A stretch of 23,935 nt of DNA from the NCBI GenBank assembly GCA_015657535.1, contig JADHZB010000934.1:1974-25908 (forward strand). Direction: 5' to 3'. Below are positions 11,292 through 20,873 of this stretch, piece after piece. The notes under the pieces are model-generated. The model saw nothing but the letters and a program-made list of their open reading frames with translations. It was not told where the DNA came from and made no database searches. The stretch's first letter is position 1. The number at the start of each line of letters is the position of its first letter. Position numbers and translations under genes: made by a program. The DNA is from Nephromyces sp. MM_2019. Its lineage: Eukaryota > Apicomplexa > Aconoidasida > Nephromycida.

Positions 11292-12354
11292 ATGATTAAA
11301 GCCTTTTTATTCCAGATAAACTTACTTGTATTTTGGGCAACAAGATCAATGCCATATGAAAGTTCTGGGTAAATCATACAAAGTAATTATATTTGAAACT
11401 TCATGGGTTTATATAGGCTTTCAAAATTAGATCCAAATACAGGTTCAACAATTTTAGAATATTTGTTACTATTGATTGAACATTGTATTAAAGATTATCA
11501 AACTCATATACCCTTGTGTGAGGAATTATATGTAAGTAAGAAAATTAGATACGAATTAAAGGCCCATAAATGTTTCTATTAGCCAGAATCTGCCTCAATA
11601 GGAGTGTCATGTGCTTTTGTTAAGTCTTCATTATAAAATTGTTGGAAAAATGACTTCTTTGTAGGCTATAGCTCCTGCACTTCCGAAATCTCGAGTGACC
11701 GAGACACTTGCAACCCCCAAGCAGAAGGTAATGAATTAAAAATATATTGGAATTGGATTAAGTGAAAAAGTAGACTGGCAAAACTCCTTTTTCATAAACA
11801 AATCAGCTGGGACAACTAAACGAGGTAGAAAACAAAAAGTATTCTAGCCTCAAAGTTAATTGCATATGTGCTTAGGACAAATTGGTATAAAACTCATGTT
11901 TTTAAAGTTTTGGTTTAAAATTTAACTAAGGGTGCCCCTCTAATGAATTCCGGAGAACTTGTACTATTGACAAAGTAATTAAATACATAAATAGAATAAA
12001 TTTTATAAAAATTTCAAAGGTCACTAACAAAATTTGCAATGAAAAGCATATTACTAACATGAATCCGGGAGATTTTTGTTACACGGTTTGAAAATGAAAA
12101 TAATCCTTGTTTCATTCCAATCTTTTTCAAGGAGTGTGGATTTTCTAGATGCCCTAGCACCATATCATTTGATAATCCTAAACCAAACCTTGATTATAAG
12201 GTGATTTCTTAGTTTAAAGTTTAACAGAATAAGCCCAAAGCCTTTAGCTATTAGGTTGTGACAAAGGACAATACCGAATAAGTAAGCACAAATAAAGTCT
12301 ACGTTTTTCTTTTTCTAGAGTTTGAAATCTAGGGTGTACAGTACCAAAACTTAA
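11292..12354 (+). CDS. Predicted five-exon gene, unknown 119-aa protein
   Basis: Exons 11292-11368, 11417-11531, 11665-11727, 12132-12200 and 12319-12354 all have GT-AG borders. Their phases (2, 0, 0, 0) fit together and give a 119-aa frame with a stop at 12352-12354. Visible content: an N-terminal hydrophobic stretch; a helical-looking segment in exon 2 (T-I-L-E-Y-L-L-L-L-I-E-H-C-I); a Pro/Ser/Thr-rich basic middle; and a basic tail L-K-S-R-V-Y-S-T-K-T. The tail weakly recalls the S-K-x-G-S of tau-type microtubule-binding repeats, which is too little to assign function. Exons 2 and 3 look most secure. The start is uncertain: exon 1 could instead begin at an acceptor at 11315 with an upstream exon. 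The first intron would be only 48 bp. Family not recognised. Confidence 0.45.
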
Positions 12355-12826
12355 GAAAAAACAACAAAATAGATTGGATTTACAAGATCCTTCTTTAGGT
12401 TTGAAAATTGAAAGGCCAAAATTCCCCGTGTAAATTATATCATTTTCAGGCAAATTAACCTCGAAAACCAAAGATTATTTTACAATTGAATTTTAAGTAA
12501 TAATCATTTTAACCTAGTAGATGTTTCAAAAATTTAGATTGCTTGTTTTGTAATTAGTCATATTAAGTATTAGGTAGTAACCGTTCGCCACAATAGTAAT
12601 CGGTTAGCTTAGAGTTTTCTATAAATAAAAATGAAAACATTTTAAAATTTCAAAAGCACAAACCCTCACCATTTAAACTACCTAACACATACTTTAAAAT
12701 AAGTATACAAGGCCTGAAATCTTATTATTTTCAAGCCCACATACGAAGCACATACCGTTTGAATTCTTTAAGACCGAAATTTGACATTTCACCATACATA
12801 TACTTTCATTTGCTCACCCTTGAATA
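12355..12826. other. Intergenic, upstream region of DSS1
   Basis: AT-rich. It likely holds the 3' UTR of the preceding predicted gene and the DSS1 promoter. The 12355-12433 part continues a second open frame (K-L-K-K-K-Q-Q-N-R-L-D) that could be an alternative last exon of the upstream gene using the acceptor at 12331. Confidence 0.5.
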
Positions 12827-13377
12827 ATGGAAGATCAAAAGATGAATCCTAAAAATGACAGCAGTGAAAAAGGACCCGAAAAAGATGAAGAATTTATGTT
12901 TGACGAACCAGACGACACCTTAGAGGAATTTGATGAAATAGGTGAGGACATTAACAACAAATTTGTCATATAGCTTTCTAAGTTATTAACAATTACCATA
13001 ACATAGCTTGAATACTTAGAATACGTTTTCCACTACTTATAAATTATCTAAATAACAACCAACCTCAATTACCATTAAAAGAGGTTGATCCTCCCATACT
13101 CTCTATAATTACAATTAGTCCCTACTTTTTAACTTTAGGTGGCAACGATATCATGCAAGATCCTGAAGTAACGAATTGGGACGAACACTGGGACACAACA
13201 GGTGTGAATCTCAATTTTTAATGACTAATTACTTCATATCTCAAAAGATTATAACTTAACAAATACATAACAATTATAGGTTGGGACGACGAGGACCCTA
13301 ATGATGATTTTATTAAGAACTTACAATTAGAGCTCCAAAAATACCAATCTCAACACTCTATTGGCAAAAAGGAGTGA
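12827..13377 (+). CDS. SEM1: 26S proteasome subunit DSS1/SEM1
   Basis: Small, intrinsically disordered acidic protein. In eukaryotes it is a subunit of the 26S proteasome lid (binding Rpn3/Rpn7), of TREX-2, and a partner of BRCA2. Three exons, 12827-12941, 13139-13201 and 13280-13377, give 91 aa, close to the usual 70-90. The family signature is clear: an acidic stretch (F-D-E-P-D-D-T-L-E-E-F-D), then the Trp-rich acidic block N-W-D-E-H-W-D and G-W-D-D-E-D-P-N-D-D-F, followed by a C-terminal amphipathic helix (I-K-N-L-Q-L-E-L-Q-K-Y). Both introns (197 and 78 bp) are phase 1. The second falls immediately before the final Trp motif. Start is the first ATG after a pyrimidine-rich leader. Confidence 0.95.
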
Positions 13378-14021
13378 AAAATTATCTTCTCCCCTTGAGT
13401 TTGCGCACAAAGCCAAAACAATAAAATGACTTAACCATCAATGTTGTATTATTTTCAAACAAGCTTTACGAAGTAATTCATAATAAATAACCTTGATACC
13501 TTTGTGAAACAATTTTAGTAAAGTGCTATATTTGATTTCAAAATCTCTTAATTTACTTTTTGAATTTGAAACATTTGAAATATATAAAATGCCTAAAATT
13601 TACACACATTAGCATTTTATAGTAAATAACAATCCTTATTTTAAAGATGTATATCTAACTCATATTATTGAAGATTCAACACTTAATAACTATATAGCAG
13701 ATCTTTAACACAAGAACTACCCTACCTTTTCATTTCAATGAAATATCTAACACGTTTCAAAATTCATAAATCGTTTTTATTCAATTTTCTACCATAATTT
13801 TTCTCATAAGCTACAGTTTAATTTTATTATATTAGTTGATTACTACATCAAATGATTGAAACTTAAGGTGATATACAAACACTCCATTCAAGGCTAACAC
13901 ACCCTTACACAGCAAACATGAATAAATTTGAAAATTATTTTTGAAATTTCACCCTAAGCCAAGATTACTTCAAATGTATGTATAATATTAGAAGTAATTA
14001 ATTAGAATCCTAAGAATATAA
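13378..14021. other. Intergenic region
   Basis: AT-rich stretch after DSS1. Nothing recognisable beyond presumed 3' UTR and promoter sequence. Confidence 0.55.
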
Positions 14022-14348
14022 ATGCTCAGAAATCAACGTGTAGCAAAATCTTATAAATGTTCCGAAGGCACATAATAGTCGCTATGTTAATTTTTGATAG
14101 TAATCTTAATTCAGTTGTTTACAAACTTCAAACATAGTCTTATAAATACCAAGAGTGTATTAAACATTTCTATTTTGATTGATAAGCTGAATTACCTCTT
14201 TTATCCTGAGCATGAGAAGGAAAATCTGTGGTTAATCTTGAAGTGTTATAAGGAGTTTTTTCACAGGCTGAATTTAGTCAATAATATACAAATTAGTGAG
14301 CTAACACTCAAGATTGAAGCTTTGAGAAAAATACATATATCTCAGTAA
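14022..14348 (+). CDS. Predicted small protein, 87 aa, unknown
   Basis: An ATG at 14022 gives M-L-R-N-Q and reaches a GT donor at 14038. A 63-bp intron then ends in tttttgatag, and the second exon (14101-14348) stays open for 82 codons. The joined frame is 87 aa, rich in Leu, Ile, Asn and Lys, and looks mostly helical (L-I-D-K-L-N-Y-L-F-Y and S-E-L-T-L-K-I-E-A-L). The intron length matches the 54-66 bp class common here. The long second exon is the stronger evidence; exon 1 is an inference. Acceptors at 14124 and 14139 are alternatives. Family not recognised. It sits 361 bp upstream of the glutaredoxin gene on the same strand. Confidence 0.4.
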
Positions 14349-14709
14349 GTATAATACACACTTAAAGATTAGCTCGTGAGCCGCATTTAAGAGATCAAAA
14401 CTTTTTGAACTGAACAAAAATTTGATTAACAATGTTTTAAAGCTACTTTCATCTTAATTTATTAGAATTTGACTATGAACTAAGGTTAAGAAGTAGTATT
14501 TCGAAAGTAAAACTTTGCAAGTAATTTAAATGAATAAGCCTTAAAAGTAAAAATAAATCCTGAATAGATCACCCAACTAATACTTTTTGATAAATTCCAT
14601 CTAAGATTGGATCTTCATATGACTTATTATAAGTACCTTTCAGGTTACATACTTTTATGGCGTTTCGAAAAATTATAATTTACGCTAATTGATTCCATAA
14701 CATTACGAA
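14349..14709. promoter_or_regulatory. Upstream region of the glutaredoxin gene
   Basis: AT-rich, no supported exon. It presumably holds the glutaredoxin promoter and 5' UTR. Confidence 0.5.
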
Positions 14710-15396
14710 ATGATAATAGGTAGTCAACTTGGCAGGTGTTTTCAAATTGCATTCATAATCACCTTAGCTTTTATTCAACATCTTCATCTTTATACATGTG
14801 GATATCAATTCAGATTTCGCTCTGAATACTACAATGAGATACAAAACCCCAAAAAACAGGTAAAACGTATAGGTTCAACAATTTGAAGTTTTATGATGTA
14901 CATAAGCTGCTCCTCAGGTTCTTAGTCCACCAAATCTTATTCTAAGGAGCCAGAAAACTTTTGGGCTCTCTGATTCTCTAGTGAATAATGCTTTAACTAA
15001 CTACACACTTTCTGAGAGCTCAAGAAAAAAAATTGAAAATCTTATACAAACGGCACCAATTGTGTTATTTATAAAAGGCACACCTAGTGAGCCACAGTGT
15101 GGATTCAGTAAGGCTGTAATCGAAATACTAAAGGTGAGGATTAGAAATATTACATTTTACTTTAAACTCACATAAATTAAATATTAATATAGGCATGCCG
15201 AGTCAAAAACTTTAATGCTATCAATGTACTTGATGGTACATCTATAAGAGAAGATATCAAAAGTTATTCCAACTGGCCTACTATTCCTCAAGTATTTATC
15301 AAAGGAAATTTTATAGGTGGATATGATATCCTGCTTGAGATGTTTCAAAGTGGAGAACTTATCGAATTACTGAATAATGAAAAATTACTTTATTGA
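14710..15396 (+). CDS. Monothiol (CGFS) glutaredoxin with bipartite plastid-type leader
   Basis: Class II glutaredoxin that binds and hands over [2Fe-2S] clusters with glutathione. Exons 14710-14859, 14918-15133 and 15193-15396 (introns 58 and 59 bp) encode 189 aa. The enzyme domain spans about residues 82-187: I-K-G-T-P-S-E-P-Q-C-G-F-S with the single active Cys at 111, the W-P-T-I-P-Q-V-F-I loop (cis-Pro), and the glutathione-binding G-G-Y-D at 164-167. In front lie about 80 extra residues. Residues 1-30 form a signal-peptide-like hydrophobic core (F-Q-I-A-F-I-I-T-L-A-F-I), followed by a leader rich in Tyr, Asn, Ser, Lys and Arg. That is the layout of apicoplast proteins, so import into a secondary plastid for Fe-S assembly is the likeliest role. 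Exon 1 is supported by an ATG with an open frame into a perfect donor and phase-0 joins. Targeting to another endomembrane site is not excluded. Confidence 0.92.
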
Positions 15397-15820
15397 ATTC
15401 ATATATCTTTGTTACAGAGTTTTATAACATTTTATGATTTTTTCTCAACATCGACTGGATACTATTTTATTTTTTTTATCTAATTAAAATAAATATAATA
15501 TTCGGATTTCGAAAATTTCTAAAAGAGATTGTGATCATGCTTATTATATGTATATATTATGGTTTTATTTATATATATATTGTACTCGATTAGGCCGGTG
15601 AAGTCATTAGGGCTACTTTTATAATTATCGGAGTCTTTATTGTTTCAAGGTTATTATTATCAAAGTCTTATAATATGTAGAAATAAGTTAGAATTATTAG
15701 TACAATAATTGAGTTAAGTACTTTTTTATTTCAAAATATAAAATGAATTTTAATGGTTATTCCAAAGTTCGACGAAATTGTTTAGAAGGAAAACATTTTA
15801 TGAAAAACTTCCAGGATTGA
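15397..15820. other. Convergent 3' region
   Basis: About 420 bp between the converging stops of the glutaredoxin (plus) and SET-domain (minus) genes. Very AT-rich; it should hold both polyadenylation sites. No gene seen. Confidence 0.6.
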
Positions 15821-18800
15821 TTATATCATGCTCCGTCCTATGTAGCCTTTACATTTTGGCGACTCACAATTGCATTTCATATTTTTGTAACAATTACCAT
15901 AATAATACGTAAGAGGCTCAGATGGGTAAATGTCTCTCAATGAAAAAACACATAAAAATGGGAAATCGGAAAAGCTCCAGACTGTTTTGACTGTCACGTT
16001 CGGTGAGCATGAATGATTCATAAATCTGGCTGCATTACCTAAAAACTTTTTTATTAATGTGTTATATAAAAGGTTAAATGGAATTTAAATTTCATAACTC
16101 AAATATCTCACAGTAGAATCAGTGCATGGCATGATCCAATCATCTGAGCAGCCCTCATACTCAACAGCTTCAATGAAATAATTAAAATATCCAAGATTCT
16201 CTGTCATATGTTCTCGACCTTCCATTAATGCTCGAGAGATCAATTCGCCAGAATATTGAAGAACATAGCTCCCTTTTGGAATGAATTCCTGGAAAAAATT
16301 TTATTTGGATAAGATGTAGTAAATAATTAAATTTCTATCAATGAAACCATGAAAACCTATAAAACTTTCAAACTCACTCTTGTTCTTAATTCCCAGCCCT
16401 TTTTCCTAGTTTTGACAATTTCACACAAGAATTGTAGGCCAGTTTTGTATCTGATGAAATTTTAATATGTCTATTCGTAAAACAAGCTTAATTAGATTTA
16501 TAATTATAGTAAAACCTGTTTGGGCATTTCAAAGGATCACAGGGACAATAGTCACCACATGTGAACTCGCAATTGAAATTTTTTATAAGATGTTTCTGAT
16601 AACCTGCACACACACCTGTATCTTTATTCTCGTCCCTAAAATGCAATCAATTAGGTTGACTAATTTCAGAATTCTCAAGTCTTTTCATTTCAAAAGTGAT
16701 AAAAGTTATTAGCTAGTTAATTTATTAATCAAAATTAAATTACTGTTTTAAGGAATAATTTGCATCAGACAAGCATCCTGGACAACATTTAATAACCGAG
16801 TCCAATTTAATTCTTGAAAAAAAAATGCTAGAGCTTGTATACCTAATAAAAGCAAAAATATTTAGTATGATTATTAGGGATGTAATAGTTTTAAGATTGG
16901 GATGTTTCGTCGATATTATGAATCAATTGTAACCCCTTACGAAAAATCTAATGGTGGCACGTCAGTGTCTATATTATTGACAACCCTTAGTGGAAGACTC
17001 TCACTTCCCGCTGACAGGTCATGCCAAGGGCTCCATTCCAAATCCATAGGTGGGCACAGTTCAATGTGAGTAAAAATACCTTGAACATTAGACTAATTTT
17101 TTAAAAATGGTAATCTTCATGATTATTACAAAAGCACTTTTTTTACTTGGGGAAAATAAGGACAAGCCAATCTCTTAGCCATTTTATAATTGATTTGTAA
17201 TTTCTGTAAAAAAAGCGATGGAATCTGTAAATGTGCAAAAGCATTAAATAGATCCAATACCACATTTTCAATAATATTAGAGGTTTTAAGGGATGACATA
17301 TGGGCCCGTTTTTTGTTATTATTTAAGCTTATGCTATGTTCTGGTGGTATCTTGTTATGTCTAATTATCAATAAAAAAGGTAGGAAGCCTGCCTTAGCCC
17401 AAGCTGGTTTGTTTTTATAAGACTGCTTCATTTGATACATTCTCACAATCTCAAGCCAGTATGGGTATTGGTTCAGTAATCGGCAGTATTGGTTATAGGA
17501 CTGTCGAATATAGCATAGCGACTTATTTCTTATGTGTTGAATTATATTATTAGAGTGAAATGAATAATCCTAGAGGATTAAAAATAGGAAGGAATCGAAA
17601 TATGCTTAGGTGATAGAAGAAGTACCCGTATCAAGTGACTCAGCAAACCGTTGAAATCAACGGTTCTAGAACATTGTTCATTCTTAGTTTTCACAATATA
17701 AGGAATTTCAACATTAAATAGCAATTTCCCATTGTATTTGACCTATTAAGTAGTAAAAATCATAATTATCGACTTGTTGACTTTCCAATAAAACACTTAC
17801 GTCAATTTTCTTGAAATAGGGAGTCTTGTAATTATTTTTTTTCTCTATTATCATTCTTTTGGCATACTCATTACAAGCCCTGCATGATGAAATAGTTTCA
17901 AAATGTGTGGGCTGTGTTTATATGAGCTAATTTTTCAAGCTTTCAATGTCTTAAGACATTCAGCATTTGGTAAGAAATTAATTTAGTATAAAAATTAAAA
18001 TCAAGCCCCAGGCCAAACTTTCACACTTATTAAGATGCTCAGTAATATAGATAATGCTAAAATCTTTTAACTAACTTGTGGTATTTGGCTATCAATGGGT
18101 CAAGTTCCATCAGTATATCAGATTCAGGGATCTTATAAAGTGTAGGGCTTATCTTAGTGAGAATAAACTTGAATGTAGGTTTTTGATAGTCGCTGGTATC
18201 ACTTATAAACTCCATGACTCTATAGAGTCCATCATATCGGAAACCTACTTGGGGACTATATCTGAAAGAAATTTGAATAGTTAATCTAGATCTATTTTAA
18301 AGTAAATAAATATCATCTCACTTTAAAGATGACTTTGGTCCACGGATAACTCTAATTGGGCTATCCAGTTTGTAGCTATTTAAGAGTGCGAAGCTATCGT
18401 TGTCTCGCATTGTTGTGTCAGCCTAAAAATTCATATATATAAATTCACACTATAAGGAAGAGGAACTTTTTTTAAATTTACTGGTTGCTCTCCACTGCTG
18501 CTACACCCTGTGAGGATAAATTTGCTACCTAAGTCGTGTTGGATTTCTGAGCCACCATTTATGAGGATGGAAGTGGCAACTGTTTATCATTTGAGATCAA
18601 GTACAAGAATAAATTTGTTAAGCATAAGCTTTGCACTTAAATAATATCATTCTAGTCTATTGAGAATTACTACATTAAGTTTACCATCAATGCCATCCAC
18701 AGTTTCTTTAATACGCGATATCCCTTTCCTATATTGTGAGTGAATCCCTAAGAGGTATAATTGTTCTCGTCTGAAAAATCTTAGCCCTGGGCTACTCATT

Positions 18801-19312
18801 AATTCATTAGCTCCTAAGCGATCTTTGGGTAATCGGAGGGCCCCAAGATATTCTTCGATGGCATTCAAGATATCTGTAGATTGATTAGGGCATAATCTTG
18901 TAAAAAAATGTATTCATATAATTGAATTAGTAGAATAATTAATAAATAAAATTCACCTCCATAGAATGTCAAAGAGGATCAACAAAAATGTGGCCTTTTG
19001 GTCTATCGCAAGTAAATCAAAAAACTTTGGAGCCCTAACCTTTTTCATCAACTCATGGTCAGAATTTTGGTCAATGACATCTTGGATAGTTAAGTTTCCT
19101 AGTGTTGTTTCTAATTTTCTGAGTAGACAGTGATTTTTGTCATTCGTCAATATTGAATGATCAGGTTCCTCTATAGTTGTATTTAGTGATAAAACAGATT
19201 GTGATTCAATAATTTGACTCTCATTTATATCGCTCGCAAGTTGTGTCTCTGAGCACCCATTGAAATCCTGATCCAGTGGGAAATGAGGTTGATCCTTGTG
19301 GAATGAGTGCAT
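15821..19312 (-). CDS. SUVH-like SRA/YDG-preSET-SET histone methyltransferase
   Basis: Fourteen exons encode 805 aa: 19312-18957, 18896-18685, 18579-18482, 18422-18322, 18261-18076, 17879-17801, 17742-17626, 17569-17147, 17092-16941, 16842-16744, 16635-16516, 16450-16378, 16288-16112, 16045-15821. Every join is GT-AG and phase-consistent. The ATG follows an in-frame TAA. Residues about 152-298 are an SRA domain: G-I-H-S-Q-Y-R-K-G-I, I-L-I-N-G-G-S, I-L-T-G-C, P-I-R-V-I-R-G (244-250), Y-D-G-L-Y-R-V (265-271). After a 206-residue unrecognised insert, D-L-S-A-G-S-E-S-L-P-L leads into a pre-SET with nine Cys (594-645, ending C-P-C-D-P-L-K-C-P-N-R). The SET domain has Y-S-G-E (684-687), G-N-A-A-R-F-M-N-H-S-C-S-P-N (734-747) and L-T-Y-Y-Y-G (776-781). 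A post-SET C-x-C-x4-C (789/791/796) ends it. Known relatives (plant SUVH) read methylated DNA and methylate H3K9 using S-adenosylmethionine in the nucleus. The same substrate here is inferred. The N-terminal 118 residues are not recognised. Confidence 0.93.
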
Positions 19313-19823
19313 GTGATTAGGTTAAATTAGTCTTCCTGCTTTGAATTTAGTGCATATGAGTTTATCCAGAGAAGCATCAGCTTCAAATATTAGAATCCAT
19401 CCCTTTTGGGTTATATGCCTCAATATTTTCTGAATTGTTCGGAAACCCAAGCTGAGGAGCTTGAGGTGTCTAATGAATATAAACGGTGCGTTTTAATTAT
19501 TCCAGCTGCTTGCTTCTTGGAATTCATTACTGCTTTCCCTTGAAAAGATTTACTCTACTTTATTATTTTTTTTAAGCCATTCGAGCCTAGTTGTTTAAGT
19601 AGGCTCTGGATTGCTTTAATCTCGAGGGATATAATGTCTCTTTTTTCTACGATGGTCGAAGTTAGACAAGAGCTAGCTAAAGCATTCCAGTTTGGCTAGT
19701 ATGGAGACATTATTATGAAAGGCTCTTGAGACAATCTCAAATATGCTCAGAGCATGTTGAAATTGTTATAATCTAGTATTTCCTGGATGCTTGAAGGAAC
19801 TCAATGTCGCTGGAAAATTTAAT
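19313..19823. other. Upstream region of the SET-domain gene
   Basis: Holds the SET gene promoter. On the plus strand a short open stretch (about 19398-19542, after a good acceptor-like sequence) contains an ATG and reads like protein for 48 codons, but no partner exon or family was found. Confidence 0.4.
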
Positions 19824-20048
19824 TCAATTTGAGTTCATGTGCAAGCATTTGTGTTCTTTGAGTCGATAAAAATCATTAGTTATTGTGGGTAAGTAACTAA
19901 TCACTTTATAATTTATCAATAAAATAAATCCTGCAAAAAAGCCTACATAAATGTATATAATGCGATGTTTTAACAAAATTGGCCAATGAAGTAATTTCAA
20001 AATAGTGAGTAAAATCAATAAATAATCGTATACATTTGGAGGTAAATA
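19824..20048 (-). CDS. Possible last exon of a membrane protein
   Basis: An acceptor (tttaacag) at 20050-20049 opens a 75-codon frame ending in TGA. It contains two hydrophobic segments, around Y-L-L-I-L-L-T-I-L-K-L-L and I-Y-V-G-F-F-A-G-F-I-L-L, then a polar tail. It may belong to the same gene as the exon-like stretches at 20297-20219 and 20873-20761, which also have good splice borders, but their phases do not join directly, so at least one exon is missing. A competing 53-codon ATG frame overlaps it. Family not recognised. Confidence 0.3.
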   Translation of the reverse strand, partial: YLPPNVYDYLLILLTILKLLHWPILLKHRIIYIYVGFFAGFILLINYKVISYLPTITNDFYRLKEHKCLHMNSN

Positions 20049-20218
20049 CTGTTAAACGTAATTCCATTGAGTAAAGAGTACTTCAGTGTGAATAGAGCTA
20101 TACTATGTAAACTTAAATTCAGATTCACAAAAGCAGGTTTTTTCTAGGTTATTGATAACTCTTGTTTTTCAAGGACAATTAGAAACTATTTGAAGCATTT
20201 ATGTCGTTAAATACTTAC

Positions 20219-20297
20219 TTGAGAATATTTTGAATTTCAATCTTTGTCAATGTGTAAGTTTGTTTGAATTTATAAATGACTTTGATTGTTATGCCCA
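20219..20297 (-). CDS. Possible internal exon, unknown
   Basis: Bounded by an AG at 20299-20298 and a strong gtaagt donor after 20219. It reads G-I-T-I-K-V-I-Y-K-F-K-Q-T-Y-T-L-T-K-I-E in one open frame (phase 1 in, phase 2 out). Too short for a family assignment. Confidence 0.2.
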
Positions 20298-20760
20298 CTC
20301 ATTTAAAATTTATGACCACTAACAAACTTACTTAGGGAAATTACATTCTATGAGCTAAATTCGTCTGAATAAATTTTAACTTCAAATATTTAAGATTATC
20401 GAGTTCGAGTGAAAAATTTAGCTTTGTAGATAGTCAAAAAGTCCCCCAATTTTGCTAAAATTTACAGAAATCGGTAATTATTTATTAGTATTGAGCAGTT
20501 TCTTTGGATAAGACGCCTAAATTTTATAGGAATTGCGCCATTATTTAGAATCACAGCCTACTCTATTCTCACGCCGCTATAGTTGCAACTTGGAGCTAGT
20601 AATGAATATGTATCTCGACAAGTAAGGATTATATCAAATGAAACCCAATGAACATGTCGTATTTTCATTATTTAAGCTTAAGCTTATAGATCAAGAATAT
20701 CCTTTTTTGCGAAGCAAACCTAGTTGTCAAACTGTGTAGCTTATAGTGCTTTGCACTTAC

Positions 20761-20873
20761 CAGCTTGAACAATACAGCAATGATTTAAAATTAAAAAGCA
20801 TTAAAACATTATAAGCAATAACTTTCAACCTATGGAACCGATATCTATTATTTCCGAGATACAATAACACCAT
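20761..20873 (-). CDS. Possible first exon of a minus-strand gene
   Basis: An ATG at 20873, shortly after an in-frame TAG, opens 37 codons to a strong gtaagtgc donor. The peptide starts M-V-L-L-Y-L-G-N-N-R-Y-R-F-H-R-L and has a moderately hydrophobic stretch near residues 18-34 (K-V-I-A-Y-N-V-L-M-L-F), so it could be a membrane anchor. Continuation exons toward 19.8 kb are uncertain. Confidence 0.3.

Noticed and set aside
12244..12471. 75-codon minus-strand frame
   Set aside because: No splice support or family; the plus-strand reading of the same DNA contains better exon candidates.
16467..16712. 81-codon plus-strand frame with Cys-Thr-His
   Set aside because: Antisense to the pre-SET exon.
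17190..17420. 76-codon plus-strand frame
   Set aside because: Antisense to exon 8 of the SET-domain gene.
18078..18284. 68-codon plus-strand frame
   Set aside because: Antisense to the SRA exon carrying Y-D-G-L-Y-R-V.
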